This document shows positions 24,024-33,336 of a DNA stretch of 64,000 nt, piece after piece. This stretch comes from C-114 sp963719285. GTDB lineage: Bacteria; Chloroflexota; Limnocylindria; Limnocylindrales; CSP1-4. A program made the position numbers and the translations under genes. The stretch's first letter is position 1; the number at the start of each line of letters is the position of its first letter. The stretch is taken from the NCBI GenBank assembly GCA_963719285.1, contig CAVRBO010000001.1:558001-622000 (forward strand), in the 5' to 3' direction. The notes beneath the pieces are model-generated. The model saw only the letters and a program-made list of their open reading frames with translations, was not told the origin of the DNA and searched no databases.

Positions 24024-25315
24024 ACCCGGCCCGCGCCCGCCTCGTGGAGGATGGTGCGGGCCAGGAAGTCATTCCGGAATGTCCCGCGGGGGTCGTGGCG
24101 CTCGATGAGTTCCACGAACCCCCGCAGGTGTGTGTACGACGATCGGGTCGCGTCCGCCGGCATGGTGCTCAGCTTGCCCCAGTGAGGCCGCGGATCGAAC
24201 GGCGCGAGCGCCCGCTCGAGCACCGGCAGGACGGCACGGACGGCCTCCTGCTCGGGCTGCCAGGTGAAGTGGATCGCGACGGACGCGCGCCCGAAGGCCG
24301 TGCTCATCCACAGCCCGTCGGCCGCCACGGTACGGATCTCCGAGATCTGGAGCAGTGCGGCGAATGCCGAGCGGACCGCATCCACGGCCACCAGGGCCGC
24401 CGACGCGTGCTCGCGCGGGATGAAGTACTCGCTCTGCAGCTCGGCGCCGCTGCTCGGCATGAAGTCCATCCGGAAGTGGGGCAGCCGTTCGTGCCACGGA
24501 CCCGGGACGCCGAGCTGCTCCGTGAGGGCGTCGGGCGGCATCCGCCGGATCGGGTGGATCGGAATGGTCGCGCGTGTCGCGCCGAAGAACGTGGCCGGAG
24601 CCTCGAACGGGTCGCGCTCCGGCACGCGCCGCTTCAGCCAGACCTGGTCGATGGTGGGGCCGCGCCAGTCGGTGAACAGGCTCACGCTGTCGGCGCTCGC
24701 GCTGATCTCGTCGAAACGCTCGACCGCCGTCGCGAACGGCAGGCGCACGTAGATATCCTGGCGGACCTGGAACGTCGGCTGGAGGTCGAGGGTGAGCCTC
24801 GTGACGGCCCCCAGCGCACCAAGCCCGACGACCGCGCCATCGAACGCCGGATCGCGATCCCGGACGAACGCGACCACCTCTCCATCGGCCGTCACGACCT
24901 CCAGCGCGGCCACTGCCGTTGCGAGATTGCCGATCCGGTCGCCCGATCCGTGGGTCGCCGTCGCGCACGCGCCCGCGACCGAGATATGCGGCAGCGACGC
25001 CAGGTTGTTCAGCGCGAATCCTGCCGCGTGCAGCGGCCCGCACAGCTCGCCGTAGCGGGCGCCACCATCCACCGTGACGGTCCGAGCGTCCCGATCGAGC
25101 TCGAAGACGCGCGGCATCCGGGCAAGGGACACGAGGTCACCGGGCGAATCGGCGATGTCGTTGAAGGAGTGCCGCGACCCGAGAACACGAAGAGCGCGGG
25201 ACCCTCGCACGATCGACTGGAGCTGGGCGGTCGTGGTCGGCTCGTGGAGCCGCGTCGCGGCGTAGACGTGATTGCCCGCCCAATTGGCCAGTCGTCCGGC
25301 GCCCGATCCATCCAC
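24002..25315 (-). CDS. Alditol/aldonolactone oxidase-type FAD enzyme
   Basis: A 437-residue member of the FAD_binding_4 plus D-arabinono-lactone oxidase families. LRVLGSRHSFNDIADSPG places His49 where alditol oxidase attaches FAD covalently. LPHISVAGACATATHGSGD binds the FAD pyrophosphate. The C-terminal ALO motif region includes RPHWGKLS and ERHDPRGTFRNDFL. These enzymes oxidise sugar alcohols or lactones with oxygen, making hydrogen peroxide. Similarity looks closest to alditol (xylitol) oxidase. The start is GTG at 25315. It overlaps the convergent lipoprotein gene by 22 bases. Confidence 0.85.
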   Translation of the reverse strand: MDGSGAGRLANWAGNHVYAATRLHEPTTTAQLQSIVRGSRALRVLGSRHSFNDIADSPGDLVSLARMPRVFELDRDARTVTVDGGARYGELCGPLHAAGFALNNLASLPHISVAGACATATHGSGDRIGNLATAVAALEVVTADGEVVAFVRDRDPAFDGAVVGLGALGAVTRLTLDLQPTFQVRQDIYVRLPFATAVERFDEISASADSVSLFTDWRGPTIDQVWLKRRVPERDPFEAPATFFGATRATIPIHPIRRMPPDALTEQLGVPGPWHERLPHFRMDFMPSSGAELQSEYFIPREHASAALVAVDAVRSAFAALLQISEIRTVAADGLWMSTAFGRASVAIHFTWQPEQEAVRAVLPVLERALAPFDPRPHWGKLSTMPADATRSSYTHLRGFVELIERHDPRGTFRNDFLARTILHEAGAGRVQGLETV

Positions 25316-25362
25316 GCGGCGAGGGTACCGCCGGGACGGTCGTCGCCGTCGCCCGGGACGCC

Positions 25363-25752
25363 TCAGAAGTCGCGCCGGCCCTCGAACCCGGCTTCCGCGC
25401 CGGGACGAGACAACGCGTACACGGCCAGGCGTTGCCCGCCGGGCGCCGTGAACGACAACACGGGACCCTGCGGGATCTCAAGCGTGTGGCCAGCGGTCCA
25501 GCCGCGTGCCTCGAGCTGGGCCGTCGTCACTCCGAGGTCGTCGACCCGGTAGACGAGGATCGGCACATCCCCTTCGAGATGCCCGGCCAACAGGATGCGG
25601 GGCGGATCAGGCGTCAGTTCGACCATCGCCACGCGGGTATCCATCCCTTCGATCGCGAAGATCACCCGGCCGCCCAGCACATCCTCGAAGTAGGCGAGGT
25701 CGGACGCCACATCGGCGCTGGGCATGTAGACGTAGTCGAGGTGCTCGAACAT
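25363..25752 (-). CDS. VOC-like (glyoxalase-fold) protein
   Basis: A 129-residue protein. FEHLDYVYMPSADVASDLAY is the first VOC strand-helix, AYFEDVLGGRVIF the next, and GPVLSFTAPGGQRLAVYALS the closing strands. The ATG at 25752 begins the homology; the longer open frame upstream overlaps the divergent GGDEF gene and is not used. Activity is unknown. It reads away from the diguanylate cyclase gene, and the 103 bases between them must hold both promoters. Confidence 0.75.
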   Translation of the reverse strand: MFEHLDYVYMPSADVASDLAYFEDVLGGRVIFAIEGMDTRVAMVELTPDPPRILLAGHLEGDVPILVYRVDDLGVTTAQLEARGWTAGHTLEIPQGPVLSFTAPGGQRLAVYALSRPGAEAGFEGRRDF

Positions 25753-25855
25753 CGTCAGAGCGTAGCCGCTGGCGGCGGCGACGCGGTAGACGACGTCGGG
25801 TCGCCTGACCTCCGTCCTATATCGACTCCCGGACCGGCCGCGCCATCCTGACGCG

Positions 25856-27343
25856 ATGCACAGCACGCGCGCTCACAGACGCGTCCATGGTGGGACTTCG
25901 CCCCGCCGCGCGACCGATGCCGCCCCCGCGGTCGGGGGGCGGGTCGATCCCTCGCGTATCTGGCTGTGGCTCGCGATGATGGCCGTCGTGGGCCTCGTGT
26001 GCGGCCTCGGCGTCGTGCTCGCGCGCGCCCAGGGCGATGCGCGCGCGTCCATCGAGGATCGGTTCCAGTCGCGGCTCGATCTGACCGCACGGTTCACGAC
26101 CGCCTATGACACCGATGTCCTTGCCAGGGAGGCCTCGATCGGTGTCCGCCGACTCGCCGGGGCCGCTCCTTCGGCGGCCCAGTTCGACGCCGTGATGCAG
26201 GACTTCGGGTTCGTGGCCGGGGCCCTGCTGGACGCCGACGGCAGGGTGATCCAGATCTACCCTGAACAGCCGGAGCTGCTGGGAGTCGACCTGTCCGCCC
26301 GATACGTCGACATCGCCCGGGCGGCCAGCGGCATCCCGTCGATCTCGAACGTCGTCACGATGCCAGGACGGGACACCCCCGTCGTGGCCTACGCCGTGCC
26401 ATTCGAGACGACCCACGGACGTCGCGTGCTGAGCGGCGCATTCGACGTCTCGACCACGCCGTTGTCCGACCACCTCGAGAACGCGCTGCCGTATGGCGGC
26501 GGCGAGGTCTACCTGGTGGACTCGTCGAACGCCCTCGTGGCGAGCAATCTGCCCCTCGCCCGGTTCCTGCGAACGCTCGACGGGGCGGATCATGGGCTGG
26601 CGGCCGGGACGGCGCTGGCGACATCCGGTCGATATCAGCGCGACGGGGCGTGGCGCTGGTTCACCACGAGCCCGGTCCTCGGCTCGAGCCTCGTCATGAT
26701 CGCCTCCGCGCCGGAGGATTCGCTCTATCTCCCTGTCTCCGGGATCGCCGAATGGCTGCCGTGGGTCGTCATCGTCGTCCTGGGCTTCGGGTCGGTCTAC
26801 ACCGTGCGCGTGCTCTTCGCACTCCACCGCAGCCGTGAGGACTACGTGCTCCTGTCGCGGGTGGATCCCCTGACCGGCGTGTCCAACCGGCGTGCGCTGT
26901 CGGACCAGGCGCAACGCGTCCTGTCCGAGGCCCGAGCCACCCGCGAACCCGTCGCCGTCCTGATGATCGACCTCGACCAATTCAAGTCCATCAACGACAC
27001 GCTCGGGCACGAGGCCGGTGACGAGGTCCTGCGGGTCGTCACCGCGCGGATCCGGAACGCCCTCAGGGCGGACGACCTCCTCGGACGGTGGGGCGGCGAG
27101 GAGTTCGTCGCCATCCTTCCGGGCGCGTCGATGGCCCAGGCACTCGAGGTCGCCGACCGGGTGCGGCTGTCCGTCTCCGACTCGCCGATCGTCGTCCAGG
27201 CCGCTCCCTGCAAGGTCACCGCGAGCGTGGGCTGCGCGATCACGATCGACGAGGACATCGACCACGTCCTCGGCCGCGCCGACGGTGCGATGTACCGGGC
27301 CAAACGGATGGGCAATTCGGTCGAGGCGGCCACGGCCGCGTAG
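25856..27343 (+). CDS. Membrane diguanylate cyclase with extracytoplasmic sensor domain
   Basis: A 495-residue protein. A first membrane segment (about 36-56, LWLAMMAVVGLVCGLGVVLA) is followed by an outside sensor domain of about 240 residues resembling dCache (ADGRVIQIYPEQPELLGVD, VVAYAVPFETTHGR). A second segment (WLPWVVIVVLGFGSVYTVRV) leads to a GGDEF domain with DPLTGVSNRRAL, IDLDQFKSINDTLGHEAGD and the active-site variant GGEEF at about 413-417, which is fully active in the family. No RxxD inhibitory site is obvious before it. It makes cyclic di-GMP in response to an external signal. The next gene on the same strand is a c-di-GMP phosphodiesterase. Confidence 0.9.
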   Translation: MHSTRAHRRVHGGTSPRRATDAAPAVGGRVDPSRIWLWLAMMAVVGLVCGLGVVLARAQGDARASIEDRFQSRLDLTARFTTAYDTDVLAREASIGVRRLAGAAPSAAQFDAVMQDFGFVAGALLDADGRVIQIYPEQPELLGVDLSARYVDIARAASGIPSISNVVTMPGRDTPVVAYAVPFETTHGRRVLSGAFDVSTTPLSDHLENALPYGGGEVYLVDSSNALVASNLPLARFLRTLDGADHGLAAGTALATSGRYQRDGAWRWFTTSPVLGSSLVMIASAPEDSLYLPVSGIAEWLPWVVIVVLGFGSVYTVRVLFALHRSREDYVLLSRVDPLTGVSNRRALSDQAQRVLSEARATREPVAVLMIDLDQFKSINDTLGHEAGDEVLRVVTARIRNALRADDLLGRWGGEEFVAILPGASMAQALEVADRVRLSVSDSPIVVQAAPCKVTASVGCAITIDEDIDHVLGRADGAMYRAKRMGNSVEAATAA

Positions 27344-27574
27344 CGCCGACAGCCGGGCCGACCCCCTACGCCGAACGGATGAGCCCGTACGGACGAACGG
27401 CGACCGGGCGCGGGACATTCGGCACCGTGTGGACGGCACATCCGAGGCGCACCGTTGAATGGTCGCGTTCGGAGGCATGCCCCCGCACCCGACCAGACCC
27501 CCCGCTAGGACACCGCCACGACTCGCTCGCTCCGGCCATTCGAGCCCCCCTTCGCCTCAGCCGGCGACCCCGCC

Positions 27575-29779
27575 ATGCCCGACGAGCTGGCCGGGCTGGA
27601 TCCACTCATGACCCGTGAGGACGCGGCAGGCGTCACGAAGACATTCGCCGATCTGATGGCGACCGCCCCGGTCATCGCATTCGTCAAGGACGCCGCCGGC
27701 CGGTACGTCTACGCCAACGCGCACCTCGTCGCGGGCCTGGAGCTCCAGGTCGGACCCGACTGGTACGGGAAGCACGACCGCGACATCTGGCCGCCCGAGG
27801 TGGCCGCACGGGTCCGGACCAATGACGCGGCCGCCCTCCGCGGGGGCGGGCTCCCCGCGTTCGCGCAGGTGATGCCGTTCCCGGATGGCGAGCATACCCT
27901 CCTGATCATGAAGTTCCCGTTGGTCACGGACGACGGGCGGATCCTGCTGGCCGGGATCGGCCTTGACATCACCGAGCGCGCGAACACGGAGCACGAACGG
28001 GACCGGCTCGCCGCCGTCATCGAGCAGGTGGCCGAGCTCGTGATGATCACCGACCTGCAGGGGCGGATCACGTACGTCAATCCAGCCTTCGAATCGGTCA
28101 CCGGGTACTCCCGTGCCGAGGTCGACGGGAAGAACCCCAAATTCCTCAGCAGCGGGGTCCAGGGCCGCTCCTTCTACGAGGCGATGTGGGCCGTCCTGAC
28201 GGCCGGCGACCGATGGATCGCCGACTTCGTCAACCGTCGCAAGGACGGCTCCCTGTTCACCGAGGAGGCGGTCATCTCGCCCATCCGCGACGCCTCCGGC
28301 ACCGTCACCAGCTACGTCGCCGTCAATCGCGACGTCACCGACGAGCGGCGGCAGGAGGAACGCTCCGTCCAGTTCACCCGCGAGCGCTCGCTCATCGCGG
28401 AGACGATCCGCGGCCTGCGCGCGCGTGACACGCCCGAGGCCACCGCCATGGCGATCTGCCGCCAGGTCGCGAGCCTGACCGGGATCACCGCCGCACAGCT
28501 GTTCGTCTTCGAGCTCGACGGCCGAGCGATGCCGCTCGGGTTCGTCGTCCCCGGCCAGCAGGATCCGACGCTCGAGCGACTCCCGTACGAACGCAGCCGC
28601 GAACTGCGCGAACGCGCCGTCCAGGGTCCCTGGATCGAGCCGTGGGTCGACCGGCCCTGGCACCCGGGCCACGTGACCGTCGCCGGGATCGGCGCCCACC
28701 TCGCGGCCTACGCGCCGATCCACTACGACGGCGAGCTCGTTGGCCTGCTCGTGATCGACGCCCTCGGATCGACCGACGGATCCGCGCTCACCGACAGCCT
28801 GCCCTCGCTCGTCGAGTTCGCCGATCTGGCCGGCGCGCTCATCGGACGCGACGTCAACGAACGGTCCGAGGTCCATCGGGCTCGCGAGACCGTCCGTTCG
28901 ATCATCGACCGGGGCGAGTTCCGGCCCGTCTTCCAGCCGATCGTCGACCTCCGGCGCGCCGAGATCGTCGGCTACGAGGCACTCACACAATTCACCGACG
29001 GCTGTGTGCCCGACGTCCGGTTCAGCGAGGCGCGCGTCGTTGGTCTCGGTCTCGAGCTCGAGGCAGCGACCCTGCGGGCCTCGCTGGCGGCATCGGACGG
29101 CCTGCCACGGGCTGCCTGGCTGAACGTCAACGTCTCGCCGGCCCTGATCCTCGCTCGCGAACCCCTCCGCTCACTGGTCCTTGGCGGCAAGCGACGGCTC
29201 GTGCTCGAGGTCACCGAGCACGTGGCCATCGAGGACTACGATCCCTTCCGGGCTGCCGTCGCCGAGATCGGGCCGAGCGTCCGCCTCGCGGTCGACGATG
29301 CCGGGGCGGGGTTCGCCAGCCTGCGTCACATCCTCGAGCTGCGCCCCGCGTTCGTGAAGCTGGATCGATGGCTCGTCGCGGGCCTCGAGGGCGACGAAGC
29401 CCGCAAGGCGATGATCGTCGGCCTGCACCACTTCGCCGCGGCGACCGACTGCCAGCTCATCGCCGAGGGGGTCGAGACGGACGCCGAGTTGACGGCCCTG
29501 CGTGCGCTCGGCATCAAGCTCGGCCAGGGCTTTCTGCTCGGACGGCCGCTGCCGGCGAGTGACGCGGCCATCACGGTCCCGGGAGGATCGATCATCCCCG
29601 TCGTGCGGTCCCCCGTCCGGAGAGGACGCCCGTCCACCCGCGCCAGCGCGGCGGCCGACGCCGCCGAAGCGGTACCCGTGCGCGTCGAGCGTCGTGCCCG
29701 CGTGCGCGCCGAGCGACCGCCGGCCGATCCGTCCCCCGTCGAGCCGTCCCCGACCGCAAGTCTCGGGCGGGACCGCTGA
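27575..29779 (+). CDS. PAS-PAS-GAF-EAL cyclic di-GMP phosphodiesterase
   Basis: A 734-residue soluble protein. PAS domains lie at about 20-130 (APVIAFVKDAAGRYVYANAH) and 140-260 (VITDLQGRITYVNPAFESVT), and a GAF-like domain at about 275-430. The EAL domain (440-690) keeps the catalytic set: YEALTQF, LNVNVSP, EVTEHVAI, VDDAGAGFASL (DDFGTG variant), VKLDRW, IAEGVET and QGFLLGRP. The Glu, Asn, Asp-Asp, Lys and Gln positions needed for metal binding and hydrolysis are all present, so it should degrade c-di-GMP. The tail is Arg/Pro-rich and disordered. There is no strong ribosome site before the ATG; a second Met eleven codons on is an alternative start. The 231 bases upstream hold no gene. Confidence 0.88.
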   Translation: MPDELAGLDPLMTREDAAGVTKTFADLMATAPVIAFVKDAAGRYVYANAHLVAGLELQVGPDWYGKHDRDIWPPEVAARVRTNDAAALRGGGLPAFAQVMPFPDGEHTLLIMKFPLVTDDGRILLAGIGLDITERANTEHERDRLAAVIEQVAELVMITDLQGRITYVNPAFESVTGYSRAEVDGKNPKFLSSGVQGRSFYEAMWAVLTAGDRWIADFVNRRKDGSLFTEEAVISPIRDASGTVTSYVAVNRDVTDERRQEERSVQFTRERSLIAETIRGLRARDTPEATAMAICRQVASLTGITAAQLFVFELDGRAMPLGFVVPGQQDPTLERLPYERSRELRERAVQGPWIEPWVDRPWHPGHVTVAGIGAHLAAYAPIHYDGELVGLLVIDALGSTDGSALTDSLPSLVEFADLAGALIGRDVNERSEVHRARETVRSIIDRGEFRPVFQPIVDLRRAEIVGYEALTQFTDGCVPDVRFSEARVVGLGLELEAATLRASLAASDGLPRAAWLNVNVSPALILAREPLRSLVLGGKRRLVLEVTEHVAIEDYDPFRAAVAEIGPSVRLAVDDAGAGFASLRHILELRPAFVKLDRWLVAGLEGDEARKAMIVGLHHFAAATDCQLIAEGVETDAELTALRALGIKLGQGFLLGRPLPASDAAITVPGGSIIPVVRSPVRRGRPSTRASAAADAAEAVPVRVERRARVRAERPPADPSPVEPSPTASLGRDR

Positions 29780-30015
29780 TCCGGGAGCCACAGCTCGTGG
29801 GCGGGATCGGGGGGCCGTCGATCATCCATGGCGGCAGGCTCCAAGGATTGAGGTCTCGTAACCCATTGTTCGCCCGGTCTAGGTTGACGCGACACGACCG
29901 GATTGCCGACCCTCACAATGAGTCGTTGGCGCCCATGCGCCGGGTGAGCCGGCGCTTCGCCCGTGAGTCCTGCTCGCGGCAGCGCCCTTGAACATGCTCT
30001 GGAGGGTCGAGGTAC

Positions 30016-31209
30016 ATGGTGTCCGGGACACACGTTCCCGCGCGAACGGTCGGTCGGCGCGCCCTGTCGCTCGCGGGGGCGCTGGCGATCGCCGCGCTCC
30101 TCGTGGGGAGCCCGGCCGCCGTCGGGGCAGCGTCGACGCTCACGATCACGACGCCATATCCGTCGGTATCGGTGACCGCGGGCTCGAAGGTGTCGTTCGA
30201 CCTCACGATCACGACGTCCTCGACGGACACGGTCAAGCTGGCGACGGAACGGCTGCCGAGCGGCTGGTCGGCGACGCTCCGTGGCGGTGGCTACGAGGTC
30301 ACGGCCGTGACGGCCGGCTCGGGAACGGCTGCCGGTCACGCCACGCTCGAGGTCGACGTCCCGTCGACCGCGCAGCCGGGCTCCTTCCCGATCACCGTGC
30401 GGGCCACGGGGTCGGACGGAGACACGACCCTCGCCCTCGAGGTCAAGGTGAACCCGGAAGCCGGCGGCTCGGTGTCGATGTCGGCGGACTTCCCGTCACT
30501 CAGCGGCGCATCGGGCACCACGTTCACGTTCACGCTCACGCTCAACAACGACACGCCGCAGGACCGCACGTTCGCGGTCTCGGCCCAGGGACCGGACGGC
30601 TGGCAGGTCTCGGCGCGTCCGTCCGGCGAGGCGCAGGCATCCAGTGTCGCGGTCAAGGCCAGTTCGACGTCCACCATCACGGTGACCGCGGATCCCCCGA
30701 GCACCGTCCCGGCCGGCCCGTATCCCATCGTGGTCAAGGCGACCGAAGGCGGCCACGAGGTGGACGCCCCGCTGTCGGTCACGATCATCGGATCCTACCA
30801 ACTCACCCTGACCACCCCGGATCAGCGCCTCAACGCGGAAGGCACGGCGGGTGGCGCGATCCCGTTGCAGCTGGTCGTCCAGAACTCCGGCACGGCGGCC
30901 CTGACCGCGGTGAAGCTGACCGCGACCCCGCCGACCGGCTGGAAGGTCACCTTCTCGCCATCCGACACGATCGACTCGATCGACGCCGGCACGTCCCAGA
31001 CGATCACTGCCACCATGACGCCGTCCGACCAGGCGATCGCCGGAGACTACGTGGTGACCTTCAGTGCGGCGAACAGCCAGGCCACTGGGACGCAGGACAT
31101 CCGGGTCACGGTCGATACGTCGCTCACCTGGGCGGTCGTCGGTATCGGACTCGTCGTCCTCGCGTTCGTCGGCCTGGGTTGGGTGTTCAACCGATTCGGC
31201 CGGCGCTGA
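30016..31209 (+). CDS. Secreted NEW3-domain protein anchored by a C-terminal helix
   Basis: A 397-residue protein. It has a signal peptide (ALSLAGALAIAALLVGS), then three Ig-like NEW3 (alpha-galactosidase-associated) repeats with the marker ATPPTGWKVTFSPSDTID and its relatives LPSGWSATLRGGG and GPDGWQVSARPSGE. A C-terminal membrane helix (WAVVGIGLVVLAFVGLGWVF) and a short positive tail follow. NEW3 proteins are commonly encoded just before an ABC-2 ATPase and permease, as here (gaps of 3 bases, then a 4-base overlap). It may serve as an extracytoplasmic accessory of that exporter. Confidence 0.87.
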   Translation: MVSGTHVPARTVGRRALSLAGALAIAALLVGSPAAVGAASTLTITTPYPSVSVTAGSKVSFDLTITTSSTDTVKLATERLPSGWSATLRGGGYEVTAVTAGSGTAAGHATLEVDVPSTAQPGSFPITVRATGSDGDTTLALEVKVNPEAGGSVSMSADFPSLSGASGTTFTFTLTLNNDTPQDRTFAVSAQGPDGWQVSARPSGEAQASSVAVKASSTSTITVTADPPSTVPAGPYPIVVKATEGGHEVDAPLSVTIIGSYQLTLTTPDQRLNAEGTAGGAIPLQLVVQNSGTAALTAVKLTATPPTGWKVTFSPSDTIDSIDAGTSQTITATMTPSDQAIAGDYVVTFSAANSQATGTQDIRVTVDTSLTWAVVGIGLVVLAFVGLGWVFNRFGRR

Positions 31210-31212
31210 GCG

Positions 31213-32262
31213 ATGGCCGAGCCACTCATCCGCGCCGCCGGGCTCACGAAGCGGTACGGGTCGCGGACCGTGGTCGACGAGCTCGACCTCGAGGTCCATC
31301 GAGGCGAGGTCTACGGGCTGCTCGGTCCCAACGGCGCCGGCAAGACCACCACGATCCTCATGCTTCTCGGTCTGTCCGAGCCCGATTCCGGTGAGGCCCG
31401 GGTGGTCGGACTCGACCCGACCCGGGACGCGCTCGAGGTCAAGCGGCGGGTGGGCTACCTGCCCGACGACGTCGGCTTCTACGCCGATCTCACCGGTCGC
31501 GAGAACCTGCGCTACACGGCGGCCCTGAACGGACTGCGCGGCCCCCTGGCCCGGGATCGCGTGGCCGAGGTGCTCGAGCGGGTCGGCCTGACCGACGCGG
31601 CCGACCGGAAGGCCGGCCAGTACTCGCGGGGGATGCGCCAGCGCCTCGGGATCGCCGATGCGCTCGTCAAGGATCCGAGCGTGCTCATCCTGGACGAGCC
31701 CACGATCGGGATCGACCCGCTGGGCGTCATCGAGATCCTCACGATCATCCGCCAGCTCGTCCGGGAGCGGCACATCGCGCTCCTCCTCGCGAGCCACCTG
31801 CTCGACCAGGTCCAGGCCAGCTGCGACCGGGCGGGCATCTTCTTCGCCGGGCGACTCATCGGCGAAGGCACGCTGGCCGAGCTCGGCCAGCGGTTCGGCG
31901 GCGCGCGCGCCCGTCTCGCCGTGGCGTTCGAGGATCCGCGCGACGGCCTGGACCGCGAGGCGGTCCTCCGCCTCCTCGCTTCGCTGCCCGGCGTCGCGAG
32001 CGTGGATCCGGCCGACGCCGTCGATCCCGCCACGGGACTCGACGCGCCGCTGCCGCTCGGCACGGTGGGCTGGGTCCTCAGCCTGGCCGACGGCGTGACC
32101 GCGTCCGATGTCCGTCACGTCCTTCTTCGCGGGGTCGCCGAGGCCGGCCTGCCGCTCGCCGAGCTGCGTCTGCTCGTCCCGTCGCTCGGCGAGATCTACC
32201 GGCGTGCGCTCGAGACCGAGACGGATGCCGCCGAGCGCGCCGTCCAGGCGTCCGTCGCATGA
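31213..32262 (+). CDS. ABC transporter ATP-binding protein
   Basis: A 349-residue protein. The Walker A is GPNGAGKTTT (about residues 38-47), the signature YSRGMRQRLGIADAL (137-151), and the Walker B VLILDEPTIGIDP (157-169), followed by the H-loop LLASHLLDQ. The C-terminal 120 residues form the accessory domain seen in CcmA/DrrA-type exporters. It should power the permease encoded next, whose ATG overlaps the stop by four bases. Substrate classes for this group include drugs, sodium and lipids; none can be assigned. Confidence 0.92.
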   Translation: MAEPLIRAAGLTKRYGSRTVVDELDLEVHRGEVYGLLGPNGAGKTTTILMLLGLSEPDSGEARVVGLDPTRDALEVKRRVGYLPDDVGFYADLTGRENLRYTAALNGLRGPLARDRVAEVLERVGLTDAADRKAGQYSRGMRQRLGIADALVKDPSVLILDEPTIGIDPLGVIEILTIIRQLVRERHIALLLASHLLDQVQASCDRAGIFFAGRLIGEGTLAELGQRFGGARARLAVAFEDPRDGLDREAVLRLLASLPGVASVDPADAVDPATGLDAPLPLGTVGWVLSLADGVTASDVRHVLLRGVAEAGLPLAELRLLVPSLGEIYRRALETETDAAERAVQASVA

Positions 32263-33332
32263 GCGGCGTGGCGAAGGCGCGCAGGAACGTCCGCAAGAAC
32301 ATCAAGGCCCGGCCGTCGGCGCCGGCGCCCACCCCCGCGGCCGAGATGGCAAGATCCGACGTCCACCCTCCGCGCTGGGGCTGGACGGTCGTGGCGACCA
32401 AGGAGCTCGCCGATCACGTGCGAGGCGCCCGGTCGGTCGTCCTGCTCGTCGTGCTCGGACTCGCCGCGATCATCCCGCTCTACTTCGCGTCCTCGCAGAT
32501 CCGTGCCGTCGCGCCGGCGGCCACAGGCGTCCCGGCCGTCTTCCTCGCCCTCTTCACGCTCGGCTCGACCGATTTCCCATTCCTTCGTGTGGACATCTTC
32601 GTGGGCATGGTCGCGCCATTGCTCGGCATCGCCTTCGGGTTCGACGCGGTCAATCGCGAGCGCGCGGACCGGACCCTCCCCCGCCTGCTCGCCCAGCCCA
32701 TCCATCGCGACGACGTCATCAACGGCAAGTTCGCGGCGGGCCTGGTGATGATCTCGATCGCGCTGATCGCCCTGACCCTGCTCGTGGCCGGTTTCGGCAT
32801 GTTCCGGCTCGGGATCGTGCCGACCTCCACGGAGGTCGTCCGGATCGTCGTCTGGGTGTTCATCACGATCGTGTACGTGGCGTTCTGGCTCGCGCTCGGG
32901 ACGCTCCTGTCGGTCCTCTTCCGGCGCGCCGCCACCGCCGCCCTCGTGGGATTCGGGCTGTGGCTCATCGTGACCGTCTTCGGCGGGCTCATCACATCGG
33001 TCCTGGGCGGGCTTCTCGCTCCGTCGGCGAGCGCCACGACCGTCGATCAGGCGTTGTCCGCCGCCCAGCTCCAGCAGCTGATCACTCGCCTCCTGCCAAG
33101 CACGCTGTACCGCGAGGCGGCGGTGGTCGTGCTCGACCCGTCCGTGACCCGGCTGTCCGTGCCGGTGACCGTCGGCCAGCTCGATCAGGCGCAGCAGCAG
33201 ATCCCGTCGCTGCTGTCGCTCGACCAGAGCCTGCTCCTGGCCTGGCCGCAGATCGTCGCCCTCATCGGCCTGACGGTCCTGCTGTTCGCCCTGGCCTACG
33301 TCGGCTTCCTACGCCAGGAGGTCCGCGCCTGA
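32259..33332 (+). CDS. ABC-2 type transporter permease
   Basis: A 357-residue membrane protein with about seven hydrophobic segments, including SVVLLVVLGLAAIIPLYF, FVGMVAPLLGIAFGFDAV, MISIALIALTLLVAGFGM, VFITIVYVAFWLALGTLL and VALIGLTVLLFALAYVGFL. FDAVNRERADRTLPRLLAQP matches the coupling-region signature of ABC-2 permeases (NREREDGTL-type), with QPIHRDDVINGKF following. The basic N-terminal tail of about 45 residues is cytoplasmic. It starts within the end of the ATPase gene (ATGA). Convergent with the next gene after only four bases. Confidence 0.9.
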   Translation: MSGVAKARRNVRKNIKARPSAPAPTPAAEMARSDVHPPRWGWTVVATKELADHVRGARSVVLLVVLGLAAIIPLYFASSQIRAVAPAATGVPAVFLALFTLGSTDFPFLRVDIFVGMVAPLLGIAFGFDAVNRERADRTLPRLLAQPIHRDDVINGKFAAGLVMISIALIALTLLVAGFGMFRLGIVPTSTEVVRIVVWVFITIVYVAFWLALGTLLSVLFRRAATAALVGFGLWLIVTVFGGLITSVLGGLLAPSASATTVDQALSAAQLQQLITRLLPSTLYREAAVVVLDPSVTRLSVPVTVGQLDQAQQQIPSLLSLDQSLLLAWPQIVALIGLTVLLFALAYVGFLRQEVRA

Positions 33333-33336
33333 CGGT

